A stretch of 64,000 bases of DNA, taken from positions 1 through 64,000 of the forward strand of contig NZ_QEXM01000027.1 in the NCBI RefSeq assembly GCF_004127445.1. The letters are read 5' to 3'. Position numbers and translations under genes: made by a program. This document shows positions 1-10,336 of the stretch, piece by piece (within the stretch, counting starts at the first letter, position 1; each line of letters starts with the position of its first letter). The notes under the pieces are model-generated. The model was not told where the DNA came from and did not search any database. It worked only from the letters and a program-made list of their open reading frames with translations. Source of the stretch: Streptomyces alfalfae. Its GTDB lineage: Bacteria; Actinomycetota; Actinomycetes; Streptomycetales; Streptomycetaceae.

Positions 1-3
1 GCC

Positions 4-20
4 CGGGGGCAGAGCCCCCG
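4..20. terminator. Short GC hairpin at the left edge
   Basis: Seven-base arms (4-10 and 14-20) around an AGA loop form a compact GC hairpin. It lies downstream of the exporter gene that ends at 139 on the minus strand, or of an unseen gene to the left. No T-run is visible. The rest of 1-138 is GC-rich and shows nothing else. Confidence 0.35.
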
Positions 21-138
21 AACCACTCCCGAACCGGCGGCCAGAAGCGGTCAGAAACCCCGCAGGGAGGCCCGGCAAGGGCCCCCTGCAGGGGAAGCCC
101 AATAGGGAAGCCCCCCGCAGGGGAACGCGCCCCCGGGG

Positions 139-1809
139 CTAGAAGCCCCTGGTCCGCTTCGCCGCACGGCGATTCGCCGCCGAGGCCGCGCCGGGAACCT
201 TGAGGATCAGCCGGGACACCTCGCTCCCGAGGTTCACGCCGATCGCGATCGCCAGCGCCGTGGCGACGGCCTTGGTGAGCGAGTTGATCCCGGTGTTGAG
301 GTCGTTCTGGGCCAGGGCGAGCAGCCCGAAGTACGTGGCGCTACCGGGCAGCAGCGGCCCGATCGCCGCCGTGACGTACGGCAGTGACGACGCGAACCGG
401 TACCGCGAGAAGAGCTGCCCGAACAGCCCCACCAGCCCGGCGGCGACAGCCGTGGCCGCCACGGGCGACAGCGCGAGGGGCGTCTGCGCGAGCGCGCCGA
501 ACATCACCCAGGCGATGCCGCCGTTGAGCGTCACGATCAGCACCGTGTTCCGCTCCTGCTGCAACAGGATCGCGAAGGCGAGGCTCAGCGCCATCGACGC
601 CAGGATCTGGATGACCGGACGCGACGACGAGACGCCGAACTTCGTCTCGGGCGTCAGGTTCGTCGCGTCCAGCATCACGCCGAGCGACAGCACGAGCAGC
701 ACGCCGCAGACGATGCCGACGATCAGGTACATGACCTCAAGGAGGCGTGCGGCGGCGGTGATGTAGTAGCCGGTGAGACCGTCCTGCACGCCCGCCACCA
801 GGGCCCGCCCCGGGATCAGCGCGAAGAGCCCACCGGTGATGACGGCGGACGCCATCGTCGCCTCGGTGTGCGCGAAGCTCAGCGCGACGCCCAGCGCGGC
901 GGGCGGCATCGCCGCGCCCACGAACTGGTAGAACTCCGGCAGCCCGCGCCCCGCGCAGAGCCAGGCGAGCCGGTCGCCGAGCATCGCGCCGACGGCCGCC
1001 ACGAGGAACACCAGCGCGCCACCGCCGACGAGCACGGACGCGGAGCCCGCGAGGAGCCCGCTGGCCGCCGTGAGCGCCCACCCGGGGTAGGGGTGACGGT
1101 TACGCCGAATGCCCGCGAGCCGGCGGTAGGCCTCCTCCAGGGAGACCTCGATCTCCGGATCGCTGATGTCGTCCACCAGGTGGAAGACCGCCGCGAGCCG
1201 GGTGTAGTCGGTGCCGCGCCGCCGTACCGTCCTCGACGCAGTGACGGGGTCCTCGACGAGCGAGGGCTGGTGGGAGATCGACAGGAGCGTGAACGTCACG
1301 TTCGGCTCGCAGCGGTCGAGCCCGTAGGAGCGGCAGACGGCGAACATGGCCGCCTCGACGTCCTCGGCGCCCTCACCGCCCGCGAGCAGCAGCTCGCCGA
1401 TACGGAGCGTCAGGTCGAGGACGCGCGGGACGGCGGGCCCCGACTCGTCCTCCTGCTTCTGCGCCGGCTCCGGAGCGGGCCGCTCCGCCACCGGCATCCG
1501 CAGCATCGTGCGCATCTGGTCCTGCCAGGGCACTTCCTTGGTGAGCTTCACCAGGGGGATGCCGTGCGCGGGCGTGAAGGCCGGCGGGGCGTTGCGGGAG
1601 CTGTAGGTGTTCGGCGTCGTGAACGCAGACTTCTCGGTCTCCTGCGTCGTGGTCGACGGCGTCGCCAGACCGGTCGGGACGGCGAACTCGGACGTCGTCT
1701 GAGACTCGTCCTCGGCAGCCTCCTGCGCGAGCACCCCGCTCGGCGGGACGAACGCGCTACGGGCTTCGTCCGACTGAGGCTTACGGTCCTCGGCCTCATG
1801 CTCGGCCAC
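139..1809 (-). CDS. Threonine/serine exporter (ThrE family)
   Basis: Membrane exporter of the ThrE family (ThrE_1 plus ThrE_2 domains), known for proton-coupled efflux of threonine and serine in Corynebacterium. About 556 aa. The first ~145 residues are polar and probably disordered or cytosolic. The conserved N-terminal domain begins near VLDLTLRIGELLLAGGEGAE. About ten hydrophobic segments follow, the last ending in a basic tail (RRAAKRTRGF). The GTG at 1809 is chosen because GAGGG precedes it at good spacing; an in-frame start at 1866 is possible but lacks a good site. The gene is codirectional with ppa upstream, separated by about 120 bases. The family is clear; substrate is inferred. Confidence 0.85.
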   Translation of the reverse strand: MAEHEAEDRKPQSDEARSAFVPPSGVLAQEAAEDESQTTSEFAVPTGLATPSTTTQETEKSAFTTPNTYSSRNAPPAFTPAHGIPLVKLTKEVPWQDQMRTMLRMPVAERPAPEPAQKQEDESGPAVPRVLDLTLRIGELLLAGGEGAEDVEAAMFAVCRSYGLDRCEPNVTFTLLSISHQPSLVEDPVTASRTVRRRGTDYTRLAAVFHLVDDISDPEIEVSLEEAYRRLAGIRRNRHPYPGWALTAASGLLAGSASVLVGGGALVFLVAAVGAMLGDRLAWLCAGRGLPEFYQFVGAAMPPAALGVALSFAHTEATMASAVITGGLFALIPGRALVAGVQDGLTGYYITAAARLLEVMYLIVGIVCGVLLVLSLGVMLDATNLTPETKFGVSSSRPVIQILASMALSLAFAILLQQERNTVLIVTLNGGIAWVMFGALAQTPLALSPVAATAVAAGLVGLFGQLFSRYRFASSLPYVTAAIGPLLPGSATYFGLLALAQNDLNTGINSLTKAVATALAIAIGVNLGSEVSRLILKVPGAASAANRRAAKRTRGF

Positions 1810-1929
1810 TGATGCCCTCACTTCTCCTACGACTCGTACGCACCTCCGTATGGCCAGTATGGGCACAGATACACGAACGGGCCGCGCGGCCCGGTGATCG
1901 GTCCGCGCGGCCCGTACGAGGCCGGAGGC

Positions 1930-2421
1930 TCAGTGGCCGCCCTGCGCCTCGAAGCGCTTGTACGACTTCTCGATCTCGGCCTCGGCGTCGGCGCGGCCGA
2001 CCCAGTCGGCCCCCTCGACGGACTTGCCGGGCTCCAGGTCCTTGTACACCTCGAAGAAGTGCTGGATCTCCAGACGGTCGAACTCGGAGACGTGGTGGAT
2101 GTCGCGCAGGTGCTCCACGCGCGGGTCCGAGGCCGGGACGCAGAGCAGCTTGTCGTCGCCGCCCGCCTCGTCGGTCATCCGGAACATGCCGATCGCGCGG
2201 CACTTGATGAGGCAGCCGGGGAAGGTCGGCTCGTCCAGGATGACCAGGGCGTCCAGCGGGTCACCGTCCTCGCCGAGGGTGTTCTCGACGAAGCCGTAGT
2301 CCGCGGGGTAGCTGGTCGACGTGAAGAGGCGACGGTCCAGACGGATCCGGCCGGTCTCGTGGTCCACCTCGTACTTGTTCCGCGAACCCTTCGGAATCTC
2401 GATGGTGACGTCGAACTCCAC
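1930..2421 (-). CDS. ppa: Inorganic pyrophosphatase, family I
   Basis: Soluble Mg2+-dependent pyrophosphatase that hydrolyses PPi to two phosphates and so drives biosynthetic reactions. 163 aa, normal for the bacterial hexameric type. It starts [20 protein letters not shown] and carries the signature DGDPLDALV with its catalytic aspartates, plus YPADYGFV. The GTG at 2421 has GGAGG eight bases upstream, better than upstream in-frame ATGs. It is divergent from the dacB-like gene, leaving 85 bases for both promoters. Identification is very secure. Confidence 0.97.
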   Translation of the reverse strand: MEFDVTIEIPKGSRNKYEVDHETGRIRLDRRLFTSTSYPADYGFVENTLGEDGDPLDALVILDEPTFPGCLIKCRAIGMFRMTDEAGGDDKLLCVPASDPRVEHLRDIHHVSEFDRLEIQHFFEVYKDLEPGKSVEGADWVGRADAEAEIEKSYKRFEAQGGH

Positions 2422-2506
2422 GGGTGGCTCCTCCATGATCAGCACATACTTCGGGTGGTTAAGTGTCCCTCACGCAGATGTGTGATCGCGAAAGGGGCTG
2501 GTCGTC

Positions 2507-4042
2507 GTGCCGGAGCTCAAGCCTTGGCGTCGGCCTCGACAGCTGCTGAGACAGCTGGCCGAGCCTTCCGCCCGCAAGCTCCCCCGGATCTCGGGAAAGC
2601 TCACGAACTGGCAGCTCACGGCGGGTGCCGCCACCCTCGGCCTGGTGATCGCGGCCGGAGCGGTGGCCGCGGCCGGCCCCTGGGACTCCTCCGGTCAGCG
2701 TACGGCGGAGCGCGTCCGGGCGGCTGCCCGGGATGCCGGGGGTGGCGCAGATCACGGTGGTCCGGGCGCTGACCGGGTGCCGGAGACCGCCCCGAGCGCC
2801 CGTACGGTGCTCGCCGGCATCGGCGCGCCCGCGGGAACGGCGCCCGTGCCGACGGAGCGCGCCCTGGCGGACGTACTCGATCCGCTGCTGCGGGACCGGG
2901 CGCTCGGCCCGGAGCGCGCGGCCGTGGTCGTCGACGCGGCCACCGGCAAGCGCGTCTACGGCAAGGACGCGGGCCGGGGCCTGACGCCCGCGTCGACCGT
3001 CAAGATCGCCACGGCGGTCGCGGCGCTGTCCGCGCTCGGCCCCGACCACCGCATCGCCACCAGGGCGGTGCTCGAACCCGGCGGGTCCGGGGACACGCGG
3101 GACGTCGTCCTGGTCGGCGGCGGCGACCCCACGCTCACCGCCCGCAAGGACGGCCGGTACACCGACACGGCCGCGAGCCTGCGCCGCCTCGCGGCGGACA
3201 CCGCCCGCGCGCTTGAGGCCCGGCACGTGGACGAGGTGAAGCTGTCCTACGACACGTCCCTGTACGCGGGGCCCGCGCAGCACCCGATCGGCCCCAACGA
3301 GAACATCACCCCCGTCAGCGCCCTCATGATCGACGAGGGGCGCCTCGACGACTCCTCCAGCGGCCCCGCGCCGCGCTCGGGGGACCCGGCGGGCGACGCG
3401 ACGGAGAAGTTCGCGGAGTTCCTGCGGGACCACGGCATCAAGACGGAGCGGACGGAGGGGACCAGGGCCTCCGGACGGGCGGAGTCCCTCGCCGAGGTCG
3501 AGTCACCGCCCCTGTCGGCCCTGGTCGAGCGGATGCTGACGCACAGCGACAACGACATCGCCGAGGCCCTGGCCCGCCAGACCGCCGTGGCGGCCAAGGA
3601 GCGGCCGAGCTTCGAGGGAGCCGACAAGGCGGTGCACGCACAGCTCGCGAAGCTGGGGCTGCCGCTCTCGGGGGCGAGGTTCGCCGACGGCAGCGGCCTC
3701 GACCGGGCCGACCGCGTCTCCGCGGAACTCCTCGGCGCGCTCCTGCACAAGGCCGCCGACCCGGCCCGCCCCGAGCTGCGCTCGGCGGTGACGGGCCTGC
3801 CCGTCGCGGGCTTCACCGGCACCCTCGTCGACCGCTACCCCAAGGACTCCGCGGGCACGGGCGTGGTCCGCGCCAAGACCGGCACCCTCACGGGTGTGAA
3901 CACCCTGGCGGGCACGGTCGTCGACGCGGACGGCCGCCTCCTGGTCTTCGCGTTCATGACCACCGGCACGTCGGACCCCCAGGCGGCCCAGAAAACCCTG
4001 GACAAAATGGCCACGACTCTGGCCAACTGCGGCTGCCGCTGA
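2507..4042 (+). CDS. dacB: D-alanyl-D-alanine carboxypeptidase/endopeptidase, PBP4 (S13) type
   Basis: Peptidoglycan hydrolase of peptidase family S13, which trims or cleaves D-Ala cross-links outside the membrane. 511 aa. A basic cytosolic start and one hydrophobic segment (about 36-57) anchor or export it. The serine-acyl motifs are complete: STVK (nucleophile Ser163, Lys166), SDN (Ser347) and KTG (Lys457). A family-typical insertion lies between the first two motifs. GTG start with AAGGGG upstream. It is divergent from ppa. The following metalloprotease gene is 269 bases away and appears to have its own promoter. Function is secure; cellular role is inferred from the family. Confidence 0.93.
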   Translation: MPELKPWRRPRQLLRQLAEPSARKLPRISGKLTNWQLTAGAATLGLVIAAGAVAAAGPWDSSGQRTAERVRAAARDAGGGADHGGPGADRVPETAPSARTVLAGIGAPAGTAPVPTERALADVLDPLLRDRALGPERAAVVVDAATGKRVYGKDAGRGLTPASTVKIATAVAALSALGPDHRIATRAVLEPGGSGDTRDVVLVGGGDPTLTARKDGRYTDTAASLRRLAADTARALEARHVDEVKLSYDTSLYAGPAQHPIGPNENITPVSALMIDEGRLDDSSSGPAPRSGDPAGDATEKFAEFLRDHGIKTERTEGTRASGRAESLAEVESPPLSALVERMLTHSDNDIAEALARQTAVAAKERPSFEGADKAVHAQLAKLGLPLSGARFADGSGLDRADRVSAELLGALLHKAADPARPELRSAVTGLPVAGFTGTLVDRYPKDSAGTGVVRAKTGTLTGVNTLAGTVVDADGRLLVFAFMTTGTSDPQAAQKTLDKMATTLANCGCR

Positions 4043-4299
4043 AACAGCCCCGAAGCGGGCCGGCCCGTGAGCACCAAGGCGAGGCCAGCCCACAGCCAGG
4101 GGCGCGGGGAACGGCGCGCCGAGCCACGACGAACCCGCGGACGCAAGAGGCGACGCACGCGAGGCCGGTGCCCGCAGGCACGGGCCGACGCCCGGGCGAA
4201 GACGGGACACAGCCCCACCGAGGGTGCGAAAGGGCCCCTAGGGGCGAGCCCAGGGGCAAGTGAGGGGTGCAAGCCCCTCCACCAGAGGGAGCAACCACG

Positions 4300-4305
4300 T
4301 ACCGT
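4300..4305 (+). promoter_or_regulatory. -10 element for a leaderless metalloprotease mRNA
   Basis: TACCGT ends six bases before the ATG at 4312 and there is no Shine-Dalgarno sequence, so transcription probably starts at the start codon. No clear -35 box. Confidence 0.5.
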
Positions 4306-4311
4306 TGACGC

Positions 4312-5442
4312 ATGACGAGCATCGGTGGTGCGGAGATGGTCGACTGGAATCTCGCGGTGGCGACCGCGACCCGACTCGTGAGGCCGGGCCCAGAAGTGAG
4401 CCGCGACGAGGCACGCGCCGTCGTCGCAGAGCTCCGTCGGCATGCCAAGTCCTCGGAGGAGCACGTCCGTTCCTTCACCGGCATGGGCACGGAGGAGACC
4501 CACGACACCCCGGTCCTCGTCGTCGACAGAGCAGGCTGGGTCCGGGCGAACGTGGAGGGCTTCAGGGAGCTCCTCAAGCCCCTGTTGGACAAGATGCAGG
4601 ACAAGCGCTCCGGCACCCCCGGCGGAGCCGTGCTCGGCGCGGTCGGCGGCAAGGTGACGGGCGTCGAGCTGGGCATGCTGCTCTCGTTCCTCGCCTCCCG
4701 TGTCCTCGGGCAGTACGAGACCTTCGCCCCGGCCACCCGCGACCTCCCCGCGGGGGCGAACGGCGGCGGCAGGCTCCTCCTGGTCGCACCGAACATCGTG
4801 CACGTCGAGCGGGAGCTGGACGTGGACCCCCACGACTTCCGGCTCTGGGTCTGCCTCCACGAGGAGACGCACCGCACGCAGTTCACCGCGGTGCCCTGGC
4901 TGCGCGACCACCTGGAGGGCGAGATCCAGGGCTTCCTCGGCGAGACCGAGGTCGACCCGATGACCGTCCTGGAGCGTGTGAGGGAGGCCGCTCAGGCCTT
5001 CGCCACCGGCCGCGGCGACGCCGAGGAGGACGCGGCGTCCGACGGCGGTCGCTCCCTCGTGGAGCTGGTGCAGACCCCCGCCCAGCGCGAGATCCTCGGC
5101 CGCCTCACCGCCGTGATGTCCCTCCTGGAGGGCCACGCCGACTTCGTCATGGACGGCGTGGGCCCCGACGTGGTGCCGTCCGTCGCCGAGATCCGGGAGA
5201 AGTTCAAGGAGCGCAGGGCGCGCGGCGCGAGCCGCCTCGACCAGGTGCTGCGCAAGCTCCTGGGCCTCGACGCGAAGCTGCGCCAGTATCGCGACGGCGA
5301 GCGCTTCGTGCGGGCGGTCGTGGAGGAGGTCGGCATGGAGGGCTTCAACCGCGTATGGACGTCACCGAACACGCTGCCCACCAAGGCGGAGATCGCGAAA
5401 CCCGCGGAGTGGGTCGCGCGGGTGCACCGTAAGGCGGATTGA
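4312..5442 (+). CDS. Zinc-dependent metalloprotease, DUF2342 (F420-associated family)
   Basis: Member of the actinobacterial DUF2342 family, labelled zinc-dependent metalloprotease or F420-biosynthesis-associated protein because its members track with coenzyme F420. 376 aa, no signal peptide. The zinc site HEETH is at 183-187 (His183, Glu184, His187), followed by EGHADFVMDG, whose Glu/His could supply a further ligand. Its substrate is unknown. It sits between a cell-wall carboxypeptidase and tilS; the 237-base gap to tilS suggests separate transcription. The motif supports a gluzincin-type peptidase, but no activity can be assigned from sequence. Confidence 0.85.
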   Translation: MTSIGGAEMVDWNLAVATATRLVRPGPEVSRDEARAVVAELRRHAKSSEEHVRSFTGMGTEETHDTPVLVVDRAGWVRANVEGFRELLKPLLDKMQDKRSGTPGGAVLGAVGGKVTGVELGMLLSFLASRVLGQYETFAPATRDLPAGANGGGRLLLVAPNIVHVERELDVDPHDFRLWVCLHEETHRTQFTAVPWLRDHLEGEIQGFLGETEVDPMTVLERVREAAQAFATGRGDAEEDAASDGGRSLVELVQTPAQREILGRLTAVMSLLEGHADFVMDGVGPDVVPSVAEIREKFKERRARGASRLDQVLRKLLGLDAKLRQYRDGERFVRAVVEEVGMEGFNRVWTSPNTLPTKAEIAKPAEWVARVHRKAD

Positions 5443-5679
5443 GGGACCGATCCCGGCCGATGACAGGAGAACGCCCTCGCAATCACCCGTCCGAGGGACC
5501 GTGAACGGTGGGTAGGCGTGCAATGCTCGGGGAACGGCTCGGCTCTGTCACCATCGACACACTCTGAGTGACCGAATGCTCGGGACTCCGCGGTCTGAAC
5601 GCCAGATCCGGTCTCCGGAGTGGGTCCTTGAGCGATTGGTCCGAGGCACACCCCCCGAACTTCACGAAGGGAACCGGAC

Positions 5680-6756
5680 ATGGGTCCCCATCCTGCGGTC
5701 GCGGCGATACGCCTGGCGGTCCGCCGCGTACTCCACGACGTACTGACCGACGTACAGCGCAGCTCCGAAACCGACCCCCCACCCCCCGCACACGCCCCCC
5801 ACGGGCACGCCGCTCACGGCGACGCTCCCCACGGGCAGGCCCCCCGGCCGCTCGTGCTCGTCGCCTGCTCCGGCGGCGCCGACTCGATGGCGCTCGCCTC
5901 CGCCCTCGCCTTCGAGGCCCCCAAGCTCGGCGTCCGCGCCGGTGGCGTCACCGTCGACCACGGCCTGCAGCCCGGCTCCGACCTGCGCGCCGCCGAGGTC
6001 GTCGCACGTCTGACCGCCCTCGGCCTGACCCCGGTCGAATCCGTCGCCGTGGAGGTCGGCCGCGCGGGCGGTCCCGAAGCCGCCGCCCGGGACGCGCGCT
6101 ACGCCGCCCTGGACGCCGCCGCCGAGCGGCACTCGGCCGCCGCCGTCCTGCTCGGCCACACCCGCGACGACCAGGCCGAGACGGTCCTGCTCGGCCTCGC
6201 CCGCGGCTCCGGCATCCGCTCCCTGTCCGGAATGGCCGCGACCTCGGGGGCCGCCGGCCGTTACCGCCGCCCGTTCCTGCACATCGACCGCCAGACGGCC
6301 CGCAAGGCGTGCATGGTCCAGTCGCTGCCCGTCTGGGACGACCCGCACAACGCCGACCCCGCCTACACCCGCTCCCGGCTGCGCCACGAGGGCCTGCCCG
6401 CCCTGGAGAAGGCGCTCGGCAAGGGCGTCGTCGAAGCGCTCGCCCGTACGGCCCAGCTCTCCCGCGACGACGCCGACGCCCTCGACGCCTGGGCCGCCCA
6501 GGCCGAGGCGTCGGTGCGCGACGCCGCCGGCCTCCTGGAGTGCGCCAAACTGTTCGCCCTGCCCCCCGCCGTGCGCCGCCGCATCGTGCGCCGGGCCGCG
6601 ATCGAGGCCGGTGCGCCGGCCGGTTCGCTGTTCGCCCGGCACATCGAGGAGGTCGACCGCCTCATCACCGGCTGGCGCGGCCAGGGGGCCATCAATCTCC
6701 CGGGCAAAGTCGTGGCTCAGCGCCAGGGTGGCAGACTGGTGATCCGGCAAGGCTGA
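5680..6756 (+). CDS. tilS: tRNA(Ile)-lysidine synthetase
   Basis: ATP-dependent enzyme that attaches lysine to C34 of tRNA-Ile(CAU), changing it to read AUA. 358 aa, the compact actinobacterial form. The PP-loop motif CSGGADS follows [22 protein letters not shown] and the WDDPHN(x)[10 protein letters not shown] region are typical. Oddity: a His/Pro/Gly-rich stretch (about residues 30-55, repeats of HGxAP type) is inserted before the PP loop. GAAGGGAACC lies upstream of the ATG. hpt follows 50 bases downstream, the common tilS-hpt-ftsH order, so it probably forms an operon with hpt. Confidence 0.95.
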   Translation: MGPHPAVAAIRLAVRRVLHDVLTDVQRSSETDPPPPAHAPHGHAAHGDAPHGQAPRPLVLVACSGGADSMALASALAFEAPKLGVRAGGVTVDHGLQPGSDLRAAEVVARLTALGLTPVESVAVEVGRAGGPEAAARDARYAALDAAAERHSAAAVLLGHTRDDQAETVLLGLARGSGIRSLSGMAATSGAAGRYRRPFLHIDRQTARKACMVQSLPVWDDPHNADPAYTRSRLRHEGLPALEKALGKGVVEALARTAQLSRDDADALDAWAAQAEASVRDAAGLLECAKLFALPPAVRRRIVRRAAIEAGAPAGSLFARHIEEVDRLITGWRGQGAINLPGKVVAQRQGGRLVIRQG

Positions 6757-6806
6757 CGAGGACCGTGCGCACTGCGGGACCGCGTCGGCCGGTGTGACGA
6801 CCGAAA

Positions 6807-7370
6807 GTGATGCGGGTGGACGCGAAAGACATGGGCACCGACCTCAAGTCGGTGCTCATCACCAAGGAAGAGATCGACGCGAAGCTGGCGGAGCTCGCCG
6901 CGAAGGTCGACGCGGAGTACGCGGGCAAGGACCTGCTGATCGTCGGTGTCCTCAAGGGCGCCGTGATGGTCATGGCGGACCTGGCGCGCGCGCTGTCCAC
7001 CCCGGTCACGATGGACTGGATGGCCGTCTCGTCGTACGGCGCGGGCACGCAGTCCTCCGGCGTCGTCCGGATCCTCAAGGACCTGGACACCGACATCAAG
7101 GGCAGGCACGTGCTGATCGTCGAGGACATCATCGACTCCGGTCTGACGCTGTCCTGGCTGCTCTCCAACCTCGGCTCCCGCGAGCCCGCCTCCCTGGAGG
7201 TGTGCACGCTGCTGCGCAAGCCCGAGGCGGCGAAGGTCGCGATCGACGTGAAGTGGATCGGTTTCGACATCCCGAACGAGTTCGTGGTGGGCTATGGCCT
7301 GGACTTCGCGGAGAAGTACCGGAACCTTCCCTTCGTCGGAACGCTCGCCCCGCACGTCTACGGCGGCTGA
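6807..7370 (+). CDS. hpt: Hypoxanthine phosphoribosyltransferase
   Basis: Purine salvage enzyme that joins hypoxanthine or guanine to PRPP, giving IMP or GMP in the cytosol. 187 aa. The PRPP-binding loop reads [14 protein letters not shown], and [20 protein letters not shown] is the flexible-loop region. The start may be GTG 6807 or the adjacent ATG 6810. It lies downstream of tilS and upstream of ftsH, a conserved order. The 180-base gap before ftsH probably contains a separate ftsH promoter. Confidence 0.95.
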   Translation: MMRVDAKDMGTDLKSVLITKEEIDAKLAELAAKVDAEYAGKDLLIVGVLKGAVMVMADLARALSTPVTMDWMAVSSYGAGTQSSGVVRILKDLDTDIKGRHVLIVEDIIDSGLTLSWLLSNLGSREPASLEVCTLLRKPEAAKVAIDVKWIGFDIPNEFVVGYGLDFAEKYRNLPFVGTLAPHVYGG

Positions 7371-7552
7371 CCGCCGAGGGACCGGGGGGCGGCGGCGGGA
7401 ACCCTCACCGGTTTCCCGCCGTTGGACATGCGAAGGCAGTATTGCCAGCCCGCCCGTGCGGCTTCGGGTCACAATGCTGGGGTACCGTCCGAAGAACAGT
7501 CTTTATCAAACTCACTATGGCAGGAGGGACGGGGCGTCATCGCTCCGTATGG

Positions 7553-9577
7553 ATGGACGTGAAGCGATACTTCCGTGGGCCAGTCATGTGGATCGTGCTG
7601 GCCGTCCTTGCCGTGGTCGTGTTGATGCAGGTCGTCGGCTCGTCCGGTGGCTACAAGACGGTTGACACCGGTCAGGTCGTCCAGGCGATCAACGACAACA
7701 AGGTCAAGTCGGCCAAGCTCACCACCGGTGACGAGCAGATCATCAAGGCCGAGCTCATCGACGGTGAGAAGGTCAAGGGCAGCAGCAAGATCCAGGCGAG
7801 CTACATCGGCGACCAGGGCGTCGACCTCGCCAAGTCTCTGCAGGCCAAGTTCGAGGACAAGCAGATCAAGGACGGTTACACCGTCTCCCCGTCGAAGCAG
7901 AATCCCTTCGTCGGCATCCTGCTCTCCCTCCTCCCCTTCGTCCTGATCGTCGTCGTCTTCCTGTTCCTGATGAATCAGATGCAGGGCGGCGGTTCCCGGG
8001 TCATGAACTTCGGGAAGTCCAAGGCCAAGCTGATCACCAAGGACACCCCGAAGACGACCTTCTCCGACGTCGCGGGTTCGGACGAAGCCGTCGAGGAGCT
8101 CCACGAGATCAAGGAGTTCCTCCAGGAGCCGGCGAAGTTCCAGGCCGTCGGCGCCAAGATCCCCAAGGGCGTGCTGCTCTACGGCCCGCCCGGCACGGGC
8201 AAGACGCTCCTCGCGCGCGCCGTCGCCGGTGAGGCCGGGGTGCCGTTCTACTCGATCTCCGGTTCCGACTTCGTCGAGATGTTCGTCGGTGTCGGCGCCT
8301 CCCGTGTCCGCGACCTCTTCGAGCAGGCCAAGGCGAACGCCCCGGCGATCGTCTTCGTCGACGAGATCGACGCGGTCGGCCGCCACCGCGGCGCCGGCCT
8401 CGGCGGTGGCCACGACGAGCGCGAGCAGACGCTGAACCAGCTGCTCGTCGAGATGGACGGCTTCGACGTGAAGGGCGGCGTCATCCTGATCGCCGCCACG
8501 AACCGGCCCGACATCCTCGACCCGGCGCTCCTGCGCCCCGGCCGCTTCGACCGGCAGATCGCCGTCGACCGCCCGGACATGCAGGGCCGTCTGGAGATCC
8601 TCAAGGTCCACCAGAAGGGCAAGCCGGTCGCCCCGGACGTCGACCTGGGCGCGGTCGCCCGCCGCACGCCGGGCTTCACGGGTGCCGACCTGTCGAACGT
8701 GCTGAACGAAGCGGCGCTCCTCACGGCGCGCAGCGACAAGAAGCTGATCGACAACCACTCGCTGGACGAGGCGATCGACCGTGTGGTCGCGGGCCCGCAG
8801 AAGCGGACCCGGATCATGTCCGACAAGGAGAAGAAGATCACCGCGTACCACGAGGGCGGACACGCCCTGGTCGCGGCGGCCTCCCCGAACTCGGACCCGG
8901 TCCACAAGATCACCATCCTGTCCCGTGGCCGGGCCCTGGGTTACACCATGGTCCTGCCCGAAGAGGACAAGTACTCCACCACGCGCAACGAGATGCTCGA
9001 CCAGCTCGCGTACATGCTGGGCGGGCGCGCGGCCGAGGAGCTCGTCTTCCACGACCCGACGACGGGCGCGGCGAACGACATCGAGAAGGCCACGGCCACC
9101 GCACGCGCGATGGTCACGCAGTACGGCATGACCGAGCGTCTCGGCGCGATCAAGTTCGGCGGGGACAACACCGAGCCGTTCCTCGGGCGCGAGATGGCGC
9201 ACCAGCGGGACTACTCGGAAGAGGTCGCCGCGCTGGTCGACGAAGAGGTCAAGAAGCTCATCGAGACCGCGCACAACGAAGCGTGGGAGATCCTCGTCGA
9301 GAATCGCGACATCCTCGACAACCTGGTGCTCCAGCTGCTGGAGAAGGAGACCCTGGGCAAGGAGCAGATCGCCGAGGTCTTCTCCGGCATCGTGAAGCGC
9401 CCGGCCCGCCCGGCGTGGACCGGCTCCTCCAGGCGCACGCCCTCGACCCGCCCGCCGGTGCTCTCCCCCAAGGAGCTGTCGCTGACGAACGGTGCGAACG
9501 GCGCCACCCCCGCGATCTCCGCGGGCGGCACGGAGCAGCCCCTTGAGGTGGCCCCGGAGGACCGCCCCGAGAGCTGA
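7553..9577 (+). CDS. ftsH: ATP-dependent zinc metalloprotease FtsH
   Basis: Membrane-anchored AAA+ protease that degrades misfolded membrane and regulatory proteins. 674 aa. Two transmembrane segments (about 10-27 and 118-138) flank an external domain. Walker A GPPGTGKT (about 210-217), Walker B VFVDEID, the SRH arginines and the zinc motif HEGGH (His433, Glu434, His437) are intact. The tail from about 620 is Pro/Ser/Gly-rich. The ATG at 7553 gives the usual MDVKRYF start. An in-frame ATG at 7517 would add 12 residues and has a TATCAA hexamer seven bases upstream, so a leaderless longer form is possible. A strong hairpin follows. Confidence 0.96.
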   Translation: MDVKRYFRGPVMWIVLAVLAVVVLMQVVGSSGGYKTVDTGQVVQAINDNKVKSAKLTTGDEQIIKAELIDGEKVKGSSKIQASYIGDQGVDLAKSLQAKFEDKQIKDGYTVSPSKQNPFVGILLSLLPFVLIVVVFLFLMNQMQGGGSRVMNFGKSKAKLITKDTPKTTFSDVAGSDEAVEELHEIKEFLQEPAKFQAVGAKIPKGVLLYGPPGTGKTLLARAVAGEAGVPFYSISGSDFVEMFVGVGASRVRDLFEQAKANAPAIVFVDEIDAVGRHRGAGLGGGHDEREQTLNQLLVEMDGFDVKGGVILIAATNRPDILDPALLRPGRFDRQIAVDRPDMQGRLEILKVHQKGKPVAPDVDLGAVARRTPGFTGADLSNVLNEAALLTARSDKKLIDNHSLDEAIDRVVAGPQKRTRIMSDKEKKITAYHEGGHALVAAASPNSDPVHKITILSRGRALGYTMVLPEEDKYSTTRNEMLDQLAYMLGGRAAEELVFHDPTTGAANDIEKATATARAMVTQYGMTERLGAIKFGGDNTEPFLGREMAHQRDYSEEVAALVDEEVKKLIETAHNEAWEILVENRDILDNLVLQLLEKETLGKEQIAEVFSGIVKRPARPAWTGSSRRTPSTRPPVLSPKELSLTNGANGATPAISAGGTEQPLEVAPEDRPES

Positions 9578-9604
9578 TCCGTACGTCCCGGCAGGCCCGG
9601 AATG

Positions 9605-9646
9605 AATGCCGCGCCCCCCAGGTTTTAGCCTGGGGGGCGCGGCATT
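9605..9646 (+). terminator. Strong terminator hairpin after ftsH
   Basis: A perfect 18-base inverted repeat (9605-9622 and 9629-9646) with a TTTTAG loop lies between ftsH and folE. Only a short T-run follows. It probably ends ftsH transcription, with folE read from its own start or by read-through. Confidence 0.8.
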
Positions 9647-9686
9647 TCCGCAGCCCCGCGCAGGACGCACAGGAACGAGGCACATC

Positions 9687-10292
9687 ATGACCGACCCGGT
9701 GACGCTGGACAGCGAGGGCTCGATCGGCGAGTTCGACGAGAAGCGTGCCGAGAACGCCGTGCGCGAGCTCCTGATCGCCGTGGGCGAGGACCCCGACCGC
9801 GAGGGCCTCCTGGAGACCCCGGCCCGGGTGGCGCGGGCCTACCGGGAGATATTCGCGGGCCTCTGGCAGCAGCCGGAGGACGTCCTGACCACGACGTTCG
9901 ATCTCGGCCACGACGAGATGGTCCTGGTGAAGGACATCGAGGTCATGAGCTCCTGCGAACACCACCTGGTGCCGTTCGTCGGCGTCGCCCACGTCGGGTA
10001 CATCCCGTCCACGGACGGCAAGATCACCGGTCTGTCCAAGCTCGCCCGCCTCGTCGACGTGTACGCGCGCCGGCCGCAGGTGCAGGAGCGGCTGACCACG
10101 CAGATCGCTGACTCCCTGATGAAGATCCTGGAGCCGCGCGGGGTGATCGTGGTCGTCGAGTGCGAGCACATGTGCATGACGATGCGCGGGGTCCGCAAGC
10201 CGGGCGCCAAGACGATAACGTCCGCGGTCCGCGGCCAGCTCCGGGATCCCGCCACGCGCAACGAGGCGATGAGCCTGATCATGGCCCGCTGA
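9687..10292 (+). CDS. folE: GTP cyclohydrolase I, type IA
   Basis: Converts GTP to 7,8-dihydroneopterin triphosphate, the first folate step. 201 aa. Zinc ligands are in SCEHHLVPF and [25 protein letters not shown] and the RPQVQERLT segment are family hallmarks. The ATG at 9687 has AGGAACGAGG upstream. It faces the folP-folB-folK cluster across the convergent DUF3180 gene, so the pathway is physically clustered but on two strands. No pterin-pyrophosphatase (FolQ/Nudix) gene is nearby. Confidence 0.97.
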   Translation: MTDPVTLDSEGSIGEFDEKRAENAVRELLIAVGEDPDREGLLETPARVARAYREIFAGLWQQPEDVLTTTFDLGHDEMVLVKDIEVMSSCEHHLVPFVGVAHVGYIPSTDGKITGLSKLARLVDVYARRPQVQERLTTQIADSLMKILEPRGVIVVVECEHMCMTMRGVRKPGAKTITSAVRGQLRDPATRNEAMSLIMAR

Positions 10293-10336
10293 GCCGTCCG
10301 GGACCGGCCGCGCGCCGACCCGGCGGAGGGCGGGCC

